A stretch of 23,226 nucleotides of DNA from JAUYQE01 sp035289745. GTDB lineage: Archaea; Nanobdellota; Nanobdellia; Woesearchaeales; GW2011-AR9. The position numbers and the translations under genes were made by a program. Below are positions 11,313 to 20,253 of the stretch, one piece after another (within the stretch, counting starts at the first letter, position 1; every line of letters starts with the position of its first letter). The stretch covers positions 1 through 23,226 of the forward strand of contig DATDWF010000016.1 of assembly GCA_035289745.1 (NCBI GenBank). The letters run 5' to 3'. The notes beneath the pieces are model-generated. The model saw only the letters and a list, made by a program, of their open reading frames with translations. It had not been told where the DNA came from and did no database searches.

Positions 11313-13490
11313 CTACGTCCCCAGCGTACTCTTCAGGATGTTGCTGGCAAAGAGGTTGAACAGAATCATGACCATGCCGGCAATGAGGCAGTACGAGAGC
11401 GTGCTTCTCACTAAATTTCTTCCCAGCTGAAAGCGTTCCGACAGCTTATCTGCGCCATTTTCGATGCCATTGCTCAAGACCGTCAGGATGAAAATGATCT
11501 GCACGATGTAGATGCCGACGATGATCTGAAAATGATACGTGGGCATGCCGATGCCAAAGATTTCCAGAAGATCAGAAAAGCCGCCGACTTGCTGCCCTTG
11601 GGACGCAAACGTAGTCAGCTGGGCGCTTAAGCGGGTGAGGATGCTTGATATCATGGCGGTAATGCCGACGACGATGCCGGCGATGGCTGGCGTCAGGAAC
11701 TTTATCTGTGATTTCATGGATGAGATAACTTCGCTCATCAAGTCTTTCAGCCGCTCTTCGACGCGATGGATCTCCTTAATGTAGCGGGACATGGAGAGCA
11801 GCGCTTGGGCTGCGATTCTTGGCCCTTTCTTGATGCTTTCTGCCAGCACTTTCATGGATGATTCAATGACGCGGGAGGGAAAGCTGGCCAAAGCGCCAAC
11901 TTTTGGATCAAAAAGAGCCTGCTCGATCCCCATGCCCAGCCGGGTCATGTTTCTTTCGGCAACGGTAAAGAACTCTCCAGAGGTCGTGCCTTGCAGGGAT
12001 TGGGCGACTCGCGCAAAAGCAATTTCGGCAGGCAGTCCATCGCCCAGGCGATTACCCAGCTGGAAAAGGGCAGAAGAAAATTCATCTTCCAGCGCTCGGG
12101 TTTTTTCCCGAATCTTTATGACATTTTTGGAACGCAGGGAGTAATACAAGCCGACAGAGGTGCCAAGGCCCGCGACTAAAACCAGGGAGAGAAGTGCAGC
12201 ACCCATCCCAAAAGGCCCTATTTTTTCTGCTTCGAGGCAGTTCACGCCTTTCTCCGGTGGGCAGATATAATTCAGAAGCTGGAAATTGCCGGCAGGATCG
12301 AGAGAAAAATCGGCAACGCCGAGTGCATGCATAATCAGGGGGCTCAAGCCAATGAGTAAGAGAATAATGAAAATGATACTGCTGAAATAGAATGGGTTAA
12401 TGCCGATAACCACTTTCTTTCCCAAGGGGATGCGCACATTGCGATACTGCTGCAGGCCGGGCAGTTCGCCGATATCCGTGGCTCCGTAGCCTGCGGGCCG
12501 CTTTGCCAAGATGATCTTTCCCAGGTAATACACCCCGATAGGCAGGCTGACGTTGTAGAGCATGGCAATGTACAATGCTGTCGTAAAGGGATCTTTTCCG
12601 CCGCCCATGAAGCTCACGACGAGAGGCAGAATAACCAAACCGAGGATGGGGAGCACCACGCCGAGCATGTGCAGCATGGTCATGGGCGATTGCAAAGAAT
12701 GCGCGTAATGCAGCATGTTTTCATACGTGCCGTCAAGAATGACATCAAGCGCCTTGTCCAATAAAGAGAGGCGGCGCTCTTCGGATGGCTCAAAGAGGGA
12801 GCCTTCGATCAGATGGAACGCTTCGACAAACTCCCGGCAGCTTTCTTTCCATTGTTCGAGATAGGCATCCGCACTGTTTTTAATCGTGCTGTATTTTTCG
12901 GTTTCCACATCCCAGAGCATTTTCCGAAAATCGAGCGACAGCGGCGGATCCAGATGGTCGGCAGCAAAGCCGATGGCCCTTTCGAGGTTTGATGTGTGGC
13001 GCATGTACGTGACCAGGTAGAAAATGCTTTCAATCATCTGGGCTGAGGATTTCATCCGCCAAGTGGTGGCCATGAAGCTGGGCAGCCGCTGGAAGAAAGG
13101 GATGAGCAGCAGCCCGCCCACTACAAAGAAAATGACGAAGAAGAACAGCTGGAAGACGGCGAAGGACACTAAAGCGCCACTGACGATGATGAGCAGCGGA
13201 AGGAGGATGGCAAACGAAAGCACTCCCGAAGGCGTGATATTAAGATGGCAAGCAACGATATCTTTCTGCAGCTTTTCGGCTTTCTGGGGATCGACTTTCA
13301 GCCGCAGGATTTTCTCGGAGAAATTACAGGCTTTTTCGTAGAGCGAATAATGCGTTGGGTAAAGCTCTTTTTTGAATTCTTGGTATTCCCGAGATGTGAC
13401 TTTCGGCTCGGCTCGGGAGCGTTCGCCGAACTCGGCCCGGATCTTGGCTTTGTACTTCTCAATCAGCTGCTGGTGGTTGTCTGTGTCCAT
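11313..13490 (-). CDS. Double GspF/TadC (T2SSF)-like pilus or secretion membrane protein
   Basis: A 725-aa membrane protein with two repeats of the type II secretion F domain. The first has NLERAIGFAADHL near residues 164-178. The second contains FQLGNRLGDGLPAEIAF, followed by helices and terminal membrane segments. Between and after them lie about nine hydrophobic segments. Such ArlJ/TadC/GspF proteins are the inner-membrane platform on which a VirB11-like ATPase drives pilin or archaellin assembly; the matching ATPase gene is at 16251-18542 on the same strand. The duplicated F domain is longer than a canonical ArlJ. No class III signal peptide pilin was seen in the window, so archaellum, pilus or secretion cannot be told apart. 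Confidence 0.8.
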   Translation of the reverse strand: MDTDNHQQLIEKYKAKIRAEFGERSRAEPKVTSREYQEFKKELYPTHYSLYEKACNFSEKILRLKVDPQKAEKLQKDIVACHLNITPSGVLSFAILLPLLIIVSGALVSFAVFQLFFFVIFFVVGGLLLIPFFQRLPSFMATTWRMKSSAQMIESIFYLVTYMRHTSNLERAIGFAADHLDPPLSLDFRKMLWDVETEKYSTIKNSADAYLEQWKESCREFVEAFHLIEGSLFEPSEERRLSLLDKALDVILDGTYENMLHYAHSLQSPMTMLHMLGVVLPILGLVILPLVVSFMGGGKDPFTTALYIAMLYNVSLPIGVYYLGKIILAKRPAGYGATDIGELPGLQQYRNVRIPLGKKVVIGINPFYFSSIIFIILLLIGLSPLIMHALGVADFSLDPAGNFQLLNYICPPEKGVNCLEAEKIGPFGMGAALLSLVLVAGLGTSVGLYYSLRSKNVIKIREKTRALEDEFSSALFQLGNRLGDGLPAEIAFARVAQSLQGTTSGEFFTVAERNMTRLGMGIEQALFDPKVGALASFPSRVIESSMKVLAESIKKGPRIAAQALLSMSRYIKEIHRVEERLKDLMSEVISSMKSQIKFLTPAIAGIVVGITAMISSILTRLSAQLTTFASQGQQVGGFSDLLEIFGIGMPTYHFQIIVGIYIVQIIFILTVLSNGIENGADKLSERFQLGRNLVRSTLSYCLIAGMVMILFNLFASNILKSTLGT

Positions 13491-13605
13491 CTATCGGCCT
13501 CTCATCAATTAAATAGTCTGTACTATAAAAAGATGACGAAAAGGGGAAAGAGAAAGGGCTGTTAAGAAAAATGAAAGAGGAGTTGGATAAAATGATGAGA
13601 TGGAG

Positions 13606-14580
13606 TCACTTGTTCAGTCTTTCCAGCAGGGGAATGGCGGCCGAAAAGTATTTCTTCCCGTAATCAACAGCATCCCACAGTTCTACGGTTCTCCGGGCAT
13701 AGTCCTTGCTCACCTTCTGGGGTTTTTGGAGCTGTTCCTGCATTTTTTGCGCGTAGTTGAGAGCAACATCGAGGTGTTGTGGCAACTCCGCAAACTCTTT
13801 CTCTTTCTTTTTGGCGTATCTGGCGATGGCTGTTTGATATGTCTGTTCGTCGCTACTTTCATTTGTTAATAAATCGAGGACATGGAAAACTGAAAAAAAG
13901 AGACTACCTGTTAACAATAGGGGGGTGCCTATTGCCAGGCCTACTGCTAACGTCAGCCCATTGTATCCTCCCATGATTACTCCTCCTATTGTCCATCTGC
14001 GACTTGCAGCTTCGTTCTCTTTGTTTTTCAGGCTATCCTTGTTCAGCATTCCATCAGCCCGTTTGAGAGCCGCAAGATAAATGCGCGTGTCTTGCTCGTA
14101 AAGAATCGCTGCCTCGGCTAAGGTTTTCAGTCGCTTTCGATCGCTTTGCTCATAGGGCAGTACATTTCGGTAAGCAGCGATTTTACCGCCCAGTTCAGTA
14201 ACGAGCGTTCTGGCTTTTGCAACTTCATCTATGATATCGCCATATGGCACTAGCTCAGATCGTTGTGCTGTATTTCTCTTCACCCCATACTGCTGTGCCG
14301 TTAGGGCATCAATGAACCGCTGCTTCGCATTGGGATCAAGCTCTTCGACGGCTTCTAAGAGATTATCGAGAGACGTGTTTTCTTCCCGTGCTGCTGCTGG
14401 CGCGTCCACGCCGGAAAGCTCCCGTTCGAGCTGTTCTATGGGAGAAGATGGCGTTTCCATTGCTGATTGATTCATTTCATAGCTCGACCATTCTTGTTCT
14501 TCATCAGAAGTACGAAGCGCTTCTCCCAGTGCTGTATCCACTGCTTTTTGACTCAGCGTTATTCCTTTGGGTAAAGCCAT
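13606..14580 (-). CDS. Hypothetical protein with coiled coil and a membrane hairpin (324 aa)
   Basis: From ATG 14580 the product has 324 aa. The N-terminal half is charged and helical (Glu/Ala/Arg-rich, coiled-coil-like). About two closely spaced hydrophobic helices follow (GGVIMGGYNGLTLAVGLAIG and LLLTGSLFFSVFHVL), then a Lys/Glu-rich helical tail. No family recognised. ATG 14580 is chosen over ATG 14643 because TTTTTAAATG (14603-14612, minus) lies about 27 nt upstream. It precedes the double GspF-like gene on the same strand, 115 bp apart, so it might be an accessory of that machine; this rests on position only. The sequence looks vertically consistent with its neighbours. Confidence 0.6.
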   Translation of the reverse strand: MALPKGITLSQKAVDTALGEALRTSDEEQEWSSYEMNQSAMETPSSPIEQLERELSGVDAPAAAREENTSLDNLLEAVEELDPNAKQRFIDALTAQQYGVKRNTAQRSELVPYGDIIDEVAKARTLVTELGGKIAAYRNVLPYEQSDRKRLKTLAEAAILYEQDTRIYLAALKRADGMLNKDSLKNKENEAASRRWTIGGVIMGGYNGLTLAVGLAIGTPLLLTGSLFFSVFHVLDLLTNESSDEQTYQTAIARYAKKKEKEFAELPQHLDVALNYAQKMQEQLQKPQKVSKDYARRTVELWDAVDYGKKYFSAAIPLLERLNK

Positions 14581-14736
14581 AGGCGGCTTGAACGTTGAGC
14601 TGTTTTTAAATGTTTCTTGAAACTTTTTACTTGACGGTGTCAACTATGTCTTCGAAGAAAGAGTTCTCCTAAACATCCGACGTTTTTCTCCATTTTTCAG
14701 CGGAACATTTATTAATTAATCATGATTCATGAGCTT

Positions 14737-14970
14737 ATGATTGTTACTATTAGCAAAGGCCAGCAAATAACCATCCCCGCTGACGTTCGTGATCTGTTAG
14801 GGCTTGCTGTTGGGAGTAAAATAGAGCTTGACGTAGAAGACGACAAGATTATCCTGCGAGCTCTTGGCGAAGACCTGGAAGCCGTTTTTCGCGAGACAGC
14901 GCAAGTTAAACCCCGATACAAATTAACTGCGAAACAGATGGACGATTTGAATGAGCGGGTGTTTCGATGA
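14737..14970 (+). CDS. AbrB/VapB-type antitoxin
   Basis: The 77-aa product has the swapped-hairpin AbrB/MazE-type DNA-binding domain: VTISKGQQITIPADVRDLLGL, then IELDVEDDKIILRAL, in residues 1-45. The C-terminal tail (QVKPRYKLTAKQMDDLNERVF) would wrap the toxin. ATG 14737 is preferred over ATG 14722 because the TATA-like ATTTATTAAT (14707-14716) lies 25 nt before 14737 but only 10 nt before 14722. It overlaps the downstream PIN toxin gene as ATGA, the usual VapB-VapC arrangement. It should repress its own promoter and block the toxin. Confidence 0.85.
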   Translation: MIVTISKGQQITIPADVRDLLGLAVGSKIELDVEDDKIILRALGEDLEAVFRETAQVKPRYKLTAKQMDDLNERVFR

Positions 14971-15341
14971 ATTTTATCGATAGTAATATCATAGCGTATG
15001 CTTTTTATGCGAACCCGTTTCAGGAAAACTGCCGAAATATTATTAGAGAGGGCGGGCTCATCAATACTCTTATCTTAATTGAAGCTTTTAATATTATCGA
15101 ATTGCAAACCAGTCGTGATATCGCTCAGAAAGCCATAAAAGGGCTGCTCAAATCGCAGGTACAGATTATTCCGGTAGATCTCAACATGATTTTTGAAGCG
15201 TTAAAACGGTCGTCCCATCATCAACACTTAAAATTTCTTGATTTAGTTCATTACACGACGACTCAGCTCCATCAGTGTGACGCTATTTTCAGCTACGATC
15301 GCGATTTTGATGGTTTGGATATCCAGCGGAAAGAGCGCTGA
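14967..15341 (+). CDS. VapC-type PIN-domain toxin ribonuclease
   Basis: The 124-aa PIN protein starts MNFIDSNIIAYAF. Acidic catalytic residues are Asp5, Glu39 (LIEAFNI), Asp92 (FLDLVHY) and Asp105 or Asp111 (SYDRDFD), the usual four-acid Mg2+ site. Length matches typical VapC. The partner is the AbrB-type gene just upstream with a 4-nt overlap. VapC toxins cut tRNA or rRNA at specific sites and stop growth until rebound by antitoxin. Convergent with the HEPN gene on the other strand, 26 bp apart. The specific target is unknown. Confidence 0.85.
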   Translation: MNFIDSNIIAYAFYANPFQENCRNIIREGGLINTLILIEAFNIIELQTSRDIAQKAIKGLLKSQVQIIPVDLNMIFEALKRSSHHQHLKFLDLVHYTTTQLHQCDAIFSYDRDFDGLDIQRKER

Positions 15342-15367
15342 ACTGTACTTATCGATGTCAACAGAAC

Positions 15368-15793
15368 TTATAGCAACTTCTTCTTCCGCAGAAATCGAGT
15401 CACGACCAGAATAAAATCCCGAAGCATGCCAATTTTCTTCAACTGTTCCGCGAATTCTTTTTCGCTTATTTTCCAGTACAGATGGACGAGGCGATTGCGA
15501 AACACCGCAAATTGCTGCAGTTCTTTCGATAAAGCGGGGGAGAGAATGTTCTGTTTTTCCAGCACTTGAAAGATTTCTCTGTAACTATCTGCTCGGGGGA
15601 GCTTCAATCCCGAGACGAGGTGGTTCCCAATATTAATGGCTTCTTCAACGGCGATGTGCAATTGCCGTTCCAAAGCCGCTCTTCGGAGAGAATCCAGTTT
15701 GCCTTTGCTCAATTCTTTGATAGAGCCAAGGCCTTCTTCCAGCCGTTGGATCTGCAGAAGCACTTGCTCTTGATCAATACCCATAGGTACCAT
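15368..15793 (-). CDS. HEPN-domain toxin (HepT/DUF86-like)
   Basis: The 141-aa helical protein holds the HEPN motif R-x4-H-x-Y: Arg99, His104 and Tyr106 in FRNRLVHLYW. This matches HepT of the HepT-MntA toxin-antitoxin family, where the RNase is inactivated by modification of the Tyr. The start at 15793 overlaps the upstream MNT gene by 20 nt, so the two are co-translated; an internal ATG at 15784 is also possible. The protein has no membrane segment and ends in a basic FLRKKK tail. HepT homologues cleave RNA; the exact target is not seen here. Confidence 0.85.
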   Translation of the reverse strand: MVPMGIDQEQVLLQIQRLEEGLGSIKELSKGKLDSLRRAALERQLHIAVEEAINIGNHLVSGLKLPRADSYREIFQVLEKQNILSPALSKELQQFAVFRNRLVHLYWKISEKEFAEQLKKIGMLRDFILVVTRFLRKKKLL

Positions 15794-16217
15794 GTTTTAT
15801 ACGCTCCAGCATTTTCTGAAAATACAGCCACCGCAAGGGTGCCGTATCATAGTAAGTACATTCTGCATGCGTCTCAAACTGAATTTTGGTTCGGAGATTT
15901 TTGGCATAGAGGCAGCGCCCTTTGAGCACCCGATGGATAAGCGCGGGTGGCGCTTTCCGTAAATCAATAAGGTCTATAGCCTCTTCTGCAAAGATTTTTT
16001 GGAGGCCGATAAGGAGTTGTATCATATCGATATCTTTGCTGGGCAAGTATGCTACATCCACATCGCTTAACGGCCCGGGCTTGCCCGTCGCATAAGAGCC
16101 AAAGACATAAAAGAGCTCTACACGATAGCGCTTGCAGATGTTTCTGATAGCAGGCTCTAGCTGCGAAACGTCGAGAGGCTTTCCTTTTCTACTCAGGAGA
16201 GTGCGAATGAAGCGCAT
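15774..16217 (-). CDS. MNT-type nucleotidyltransferase antitoxin (MntA-like)
   Basis: The 147-aa product has the nucleotidyltransferase signature GSYATGKPGPLSDVDVA, with G40-S41 and metal-binding Asp52 and Asp54. A later Asp (AIDLIDLRK, residue 82 or 85) is the third carboxylate. A loose C-terminal tail follows. In the MntA/HepT system this enzyme attaches nucleotides to the Tyr of HepT and so neutralises the toxin; that role is known for the family and inferred here. The gene precedes and overlaps hepT by 20 nt. ATG 16217 follows a short AT-rich stretch, 33 bp from the end of the ATPase gene. Confidence 0.85.
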   Translation of the reverse strand: MRFIRTLLSRKGKPLDVSQLEPAIRNICKRYRVELFYVFGSYATGKPGPLSDVDVAYLPSKDIDMIQLLIGLQKIFAEEAIDLIDLRKAPPALIHRVLKGRCLYAKNLRTKIQFETHAECTYYDTAPLRWLYFQKMLERIKHGTYGY

Positions 16218-16250
16218 GCTAAAAAGAAGATGGTTTGGTATATAAACATT

Positions 16251-18542
16251 TCATTCTTTCTTCCTCTTCTTTGCCTCCTGCTTTAACCGCTCTTTATAGA
16301 GGAAGAGAATTCTCTCGGCATCTATTTTTCCCGTCTTTTCTGTTACTTCATCAGCAATCAAGTGAAACAGATCATTGGCTTTCACCACGAAGTCCGCTTC
16401 CAAGAGCGCGGGATCGTTTTCTTCGAGAGAAATATCGACAATAGCCTGCTTGGCATCCGCCCGGAGCTGAATGTTTTCCCAAACCGCATCCCAGTTGCCG
16501 GCAAATTCTTTGACGCGGGCCGCCATCTCTTTGAGGATCAGTGAGTTCCCGTTGCGCAATTCATCCGTTATTTCCAGCTGATCCGTCTGGGAATTATAAA
16601 CCATCAGATCCACAAAAGCTCCTTCCCGCAGCGGATCGTCTTCCCATTCCTTGCGCACTTCCGTTATCCGCAAGATGCGCTTGTATTTTTTCAGGCCGGA
16701 AATGACGGGATTGGTAATGACGATGATATCGATGGCTTTGAACGAGGTTCTGGGCACGCCGATATCATTAACCACGCGGTCAAACACGCCGTAGGGAGAA
16801 GCGGCATGGATGGTTCCTGCTACTACGTTGGCTGCAGCGCCGACGCGCATGGCTTCAAAAAGTGCCAAAGCCTCCTTCGAGCGAACTTCTCCGACGATAA
16901 GCGCGGAGTCGCCTAATCGTAACGTGGAGCGAATGCCTGTCGCTGCATCAACTTCTGTGCCCGGTGAAGAGAGGGCAGAAGCCACGCGCAACGATTCGAC
17001 GTTATAACCAAGCTTTCGTAAAGCCTCTTGCGGTAATTCAAACGTATCTTCGACAGTGACGATGCGTAATTTACGCATGAGTTCGATGAGGAACGAGCCC
17101 AGTAATGACGTCTTTCCGCTGCTGCGCGTTCCGGCAATGAGAATCGTGGCATTATTGTCGATCAGAAAGCTCAGCAGCCCGGCGCACAGGGGGTTCATAT
17201 ACTTTATTTTTGGCTGCATATATAGCGGCAAAGTCCAGGGGTAATCCCGATGCCGGCGGAATGAAAACGCCAAACCGGTCGGATTTAACGGTGCCGTCAG
17301 TGCTGCAACTCTGGAACTGAAGCCCGGGACTTTCAGCTCGGTATCGAGAATGGGATTCGCTTCATCTAAAGGCCTGCCAGAGATGAGGCGCAGCTTGGTA
17401 GCCCAGCTTTCCACTTCCAGGCGCGTGGGGTAAATGTTCGTCGCGCAATCGCCATAATCCTGATGGACAATGAACACGGGCAAAGTTCCATTCGGGGAGT
17501 TGATATTCACATCCTGGATTTTGGGATCGGCTAAGAGCAGCTCAATCAAGCCGAAGCCGACCGTATAGCGCAATAAAGCGCGAGCCAGCTGATCGACTTT
17601 TTCTTCCGGCAGCTGCATCCCTCTGTGGGCTAAGAGATCATTTAGTAAGTCTTTGCCGATGGCAAAGAACACTTCCCGCATGCGCTGCGGATCCACAAAC
17701 TCTTCTCGAGTAGGCTTGTGCTCCGCCATGATGCGCTTGGCATCATCCAGCAGCTCATAGAGCTCTTCTTCGAAGAGGAATTCCGGCGGCGTGAGGTGAT
17801 ACACCACTTTTATATCGTCGTCAAACGTAAACAGATTGACCTCGCAGCGGTCATTTTCTGCCGTAAATTCATAGCTTTCGGCCAGATTGCCGTCGGGAAA
17901 TTCGGTGATGAGCTTGGTGTACATGAAGTCCGGCCTCGTCGTGGGATGGAACAGCAAGGAGTAAATGCCCCGCTCACCCGGCGTATATTCTTTGAGATGG
18001 GGCAGCAGCACGGCAATCATTTTCAGCTGCTCCAGAAAAGTAAGCACTTCCAGCAGCACGGCAATGAGCTGATCCTGGGCGGCTGCCTGGCGGGCATTCA
18101 CGACAATGTTCCGGCGCAGCTTTTCCTGGCGTTCCAGGCGTTTCAGGGCGACGTACGCTGCCAGCGGGTCTTCTTTCAACTGCTTGGAAATTATTTTCTG
18201 AAAGAGGGCATAACTGGCACGGATGAATTGCTCGGATGCGGGATCAGCAACTAGCCGGGCATAGCGCAGGCGCTCTTTGTTGTTGAGCTTGTGGTATGCT
18301 GCCGCCAGTTCGATAAGCAGCGCGGTTTGCCCATAATCATACTCATACTCCCGCTGTTGGGTTATGATAATTGTCGTAATGCCGCTATTCTCCAGCAATA
18401 GATCAACGATCTTGTTCATACAGAGCGGGCTGTCTTCTATCGATGGCGGAAACGTGCATTGCTCTGCCGAGATTTTTAGAATCTTGTTTTCCCCTTCGTG
18501 ATACGTTTCGGAGGAAAAGCAGGTGGACGCCGGGAGTGCCAT
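16251..18542 (-). CDS. VirB11/GspE-like assembly ATPase (ArlI/TadA-type) with N-terminal extension
   Basis: A 763-aa ATPase. The Walker A motif is GTRSSGKTS (about 471-479). The Asp-box-like VEDTFELP is near 497-504, the Walker B/ExxR-like SALIVGEVRS near 546-555 and the His box GTIHA near 576-580. The N-terminal ~300 residues have no ArlI-like counterpart I recognise, and this 250-300 residue extension is longer than in typical ArlI. Secretion ATPases form hexamers at the membrane and drive assembly with GspF/TadC-type proteins, which fits the gene at 11313-13490. A TATA-like box at 18564-18577 supports ATG 18542. Diverges from two coiled-coil genes at 18674. Confidence 0.85.
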   Translation of the reverse strand: MALPASTCFSSETYHEGENKILKISAEQCTFPPSIEDSPLCMNKIVDLLLENSGITTIIITQQREYEYDYGQTALLIELAAAYHKLNNKERLRYARLVADPASEQFIRASYALFQKIISKQLKEDPLAAYVALKRLERQEKLRRNIVVNARQAAAQDQLIAVLLEVLTFLEQLKMIAVLLPHLKEYTPGERGIYSLLFHPTTRPDFMYTKLITEFPDGNLAESYEFTAENDRCEVNLFTFDDDIKVVYHLTPPEFLFEEELYELLDDAKRIMAEHKPTREEFVDPQRMREVFFAIGKDLLNDLLAHRGMQLPEEKVDQLARALLRYTVGFGLIELLLADPKIQDVNINSPNGTLPVFIVHQDYGDCATNIYPTRLEVESWATKLRLISGRPLDEANPILDTELKVPGFSSRVAALTAPLNPTGLAFSFRRHRDYPWTLPLYMQPKIKYMNPLCAGLLSFLIDNNATILIAGTRSSGKTSLLGSFLIELMRKLRIVTVEDTFELPQEALRKLGYNVESLRVASALSSPGTEVDAATGIRSTLRLGDSALIVGEVRSKEALALFEAMRVGAAANVVAGTIHAASPYGVFDRVVNDIGVPRTSFKAIDIIVITNPVISGLKKYKRILRITEVRKEWEDDPLREGAFVDLMVYNSQTDQLEITDELRNGNSLILKEMAARVKEFAGNWDAVWENIQLRADAKQAIVDISLEENDPALLEADFVVKANDLFHLIADEVTEKTGKIDAERILFLYKERLKQEAKKRKKE

Positions 18543-18563
18543 GCGAAGGAAGAAAGAGCAGGA

Positions 18564-18652
18564 GTATATTATATTTTCTTTTGTCTCAATCTCTCTTAAA
18601 AACTACTTTAAAGTACTCCCATAAGTTTATGTAGCGTTTCCTCTTTAAATAG
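18564..18652. promoter_or_regulatory. Divergent promoter region of the ATPase and coiled-coil genes
   Basis: GTATATTATATTTT (18564-18577, read on minus) is 28 nt from ATG 18542. CTTTAAATAG (18643-18652) is about 27 nt before ATG 18674. Confidence 0.5.
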
Positions 18653-18673
18653 TAAAACAAGAAATTTTAGTGT

Positions 18674-19282
18674 ATGATACCTATGGCCGCCGCCCCCCAA
18701 AATGGAGCATCACTGCAGGATTTTTCCCTGCCCCGGTTTTATGCCTGGCTCAAAGGCGTCGAAGGAAAAGTAAATACGCTGCTTCGGGAAATGGACCTGC
18801 TGAAGAATGATTTTATGAAGAAAATCGGTGGGCAGAAGCAGGATCTGGGCGCTCTCAATACTGAATTTCTTGACCTCAAGCATGAGCAGGAGCGCTTATC
18901 GCAGAAAATGGATTTAGTGGTCAATGAGCTCAAGCGCACGGCGGGAAAAGAAGAGCTTTTGGTGCTACAAAAATATATTGACCTCTGGAATCCGCTGCAT
19001 TTTGCCACGCAGGGCGATGTGGAGCGTCTCGTGGAAGCGAAGCTCGCTGGAATGAGGCAGGCGTTTCATAAGCCGGTGCATCCGCATACGCCTGCGCATC
19101 CTGTTTCTCATTTTGCCCAGCACCCTGTTTCCGAGCCTCATCGTCTGGCAGTGCATACTTTGCCTCCGCATCCGCAACGGCATCATAGTGCTAAAAAGCG
19201 CCCTGCCGCTCCGGTACATCAGGCTCATCATGCTTCCGGGAAACATGACTTTAAAGCGAAAAAGAGCAAAAAGCATAAATAA
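18674..19282 (+). CDS. Coiled-coil protein with His-rich tail (202 aa)
   Basis: A soluble protein. Residues 20-100 form a likely coiled coil with Leu/Lys/Glu heptads. LLVLQKYIDLWNPLHFATQGDV follows in two pieces near 95-115, then a Pro/His/Ala-rich tail with more than 15 histidines and a basic KKSKKHK end. The middle recalls archaellum FlaCE-type accessory proteins, but no confident family hit is possible by eye. It is divergent from the VirB11-like ATPase and 63 bp upstream of another coiled-coil gene, so both may belong to the pilus/secretion locus. The His-rich tail could bind metal or nucleic acid. ATG 18674 is supported by its TATA-like box. Confidence 0.6.
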   Translation: MIPMAAAPQNGASLQDFSLPRFYAWLKGVEGKVNTLLREMDLLKNDFMKKIGGQKQDLGALNTEFLDLKHEQERLSQKMDLVVNELKRTAGKEELLVLQKYIDLWNPLHFATQGDVERLVEAKLAGMRQAFHKPVHPHTPAHPVSHFAQHPVSEPHRLAVHTLPPHPQRHHSAKKRPAAPVHQAHHASGKHDFKAKKSKKHK

Positions 19283-19345
19283 AAAGAAAAAATTAGTAGG
19301 TATAGAAGCATAAAGAGTGTTTCGAGTACGAAAAAGAGGAAAAAG

Positions 19346-19936
19346 ATGGCAGAAGATTTGATTTCAGAAGTCCAACGGCTCCGGGCGCAGGGATTGACGG
19401 ATGCCGTCATTCTTGATGAACTCACCCGCCGCGGCTATGGCTCGGAAGATGTCAATGCCGCGATTATGCAGGCGGATGCTGCAGCACAGCCGGAAGAAAC
19501 GGCTCCAACGGGTGGCGAGTATCAGAGCGGTGAAAGCAGTGGATATCAATATCCTTCGAATCCGGCGGGGTATCCTGCTGCGTCTGGAATGGCTCCAGCC
19601 GAGTCCGGAATGTTTGAGCGTATGGAGGAAATTGCTGAAAGCCTTATCGACGAGAAATGGGAAGCGCTGCTGAAAGAAGTGAAGAAGATTCTGGACTGGA
19701 AAGAGAAAGTTGAAGCGCAGCAGAAAGAGCTCCTGAGCACCGTAAAAAAGCTGAAAGAAGACTTTACTGTTTTGCATCAGGGCGTTCTGGGGCGGTTGGA
19801 GGAGTACGATACGCGCATGCAGGACGTGGGCACGGAACTGAAAGCCGTCGGGAAAGTGTTCAAAGATGTGGTTCCGGAGTTTGTGGAGAATGTGAAAGAA
19901 TTGTCGCAGTTGACGGAACGGGTAAAGAAGAGATAA
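19346..19936 (+). CDS. UBA-like N-terminus plus coiled-coil protein (196 aa)
   Basis: The N-terminus (about residues 1-45, LISEVQRLRAQGLTDAVI then LDELTRRGY) forms a three-helix UBA/HTH-like unit with the GYGSEDVNAAI ending seen in small helical adaptor domains. A Pro/Gly/Ser-rich linker follows, then a long coiled coil (about 90-196). No named family is certain. AAGAGG at 19333-19338 lies 7 nt before ATG 19346 and supports this start. It follows the coiled-coil gene at 18674 on the same strand and would be co-transcribed with it. Proteins of this kind are often beside archaeal pilus-type loci, hence a structural role is guessed. Confidence 0.6.
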   Translation: MAEDLISEVQRLRAQGLTDAVILDELTRRGYGSEDVNAAIMQADAAAQPEETAPTGGEYQSGESSGYQYPSNPAGYPAASGMAPAESGMFERMEEIAESLIDEKWEALLKEVKKILDWKEKVEAQQKELLSTVKKLKEDFTVLHQGVLGRLEEYDTRMQDVGTELKAVGKVFKDVVPEFVENVKELSQLTERVKKR

Positions 19937-20028
19937 TTCGTTTTTTGATAGTTTCATTTTTTTTGAGAAAAGCTTTTAAAATAAGTTCATTTTAGGTATA
20001 ACAAGTTAAACAAAAAGTAAAACACACC

Positions 20029-20247
20029 ATGCTTGTCTGTAAAACGAAACGATGGGGGAACTCTTTGGGATTACTCATTCCGGTACATGAAGTGAGGTTT
20101 CTCCACCTGAAAGAGAATCAGCAGGTTGTGGTTGATATTCTTCCGGCAGATAACCCGCTGAAAGAACTTTTTGGCTTTGGGCAGAAAAATAGAATTACCA
20201 AAGAGGAATTTTTAGAGACCAGAGCACTCCTGGAATCAGCGGAGTAA
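20029..20247 (+). CDS. AbrB/VapB-type antitoxin, second module
   Basis: A 72-aa protein: an N-terminal AbrB-like hairpin (VCKTKRWGNSLGLLIPVHEV, residues 3-22) and a C-terminal toxin-binding tail (FGQKNRITKEEFLETRAL). The KRWGNSLGL segment is typical of VapB antitoxins. ATG 20029 follows a TATA-like box in 19973-19982 and a leader of about 30 nt. The stop is followed at once by the PIN gene, so the two form a toxin-antitoxin operon between two membrane/pilus loci. It is unrelated in detail to the module at 14737 and probably has a different specificity. Confidence 0.78.
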   Translation: MLVCKTKRWGNSLGLLIPVHEVRFLHLKENQQVVVDILPADNPLKELFGFGQKNRITKEEFLETRALLESAE

Positions 20248-20253
20248 GTGCTT

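Noticed and set aside
17718..18254. 178-aa plus-strand ORF inside the ATPase gene
   Set aside because: It is antisense to conserved coding sequence of the VirB11-like ATPase and shows no domain.
19364..19957. 197-aa minus-strand ORF opposite the UBA/coiled-coil gene
   Set aside because: It is a shadow of the coiled-coil frame, Phe/Leu-rich and without motif; the plus-strand gene has a ribosome site.
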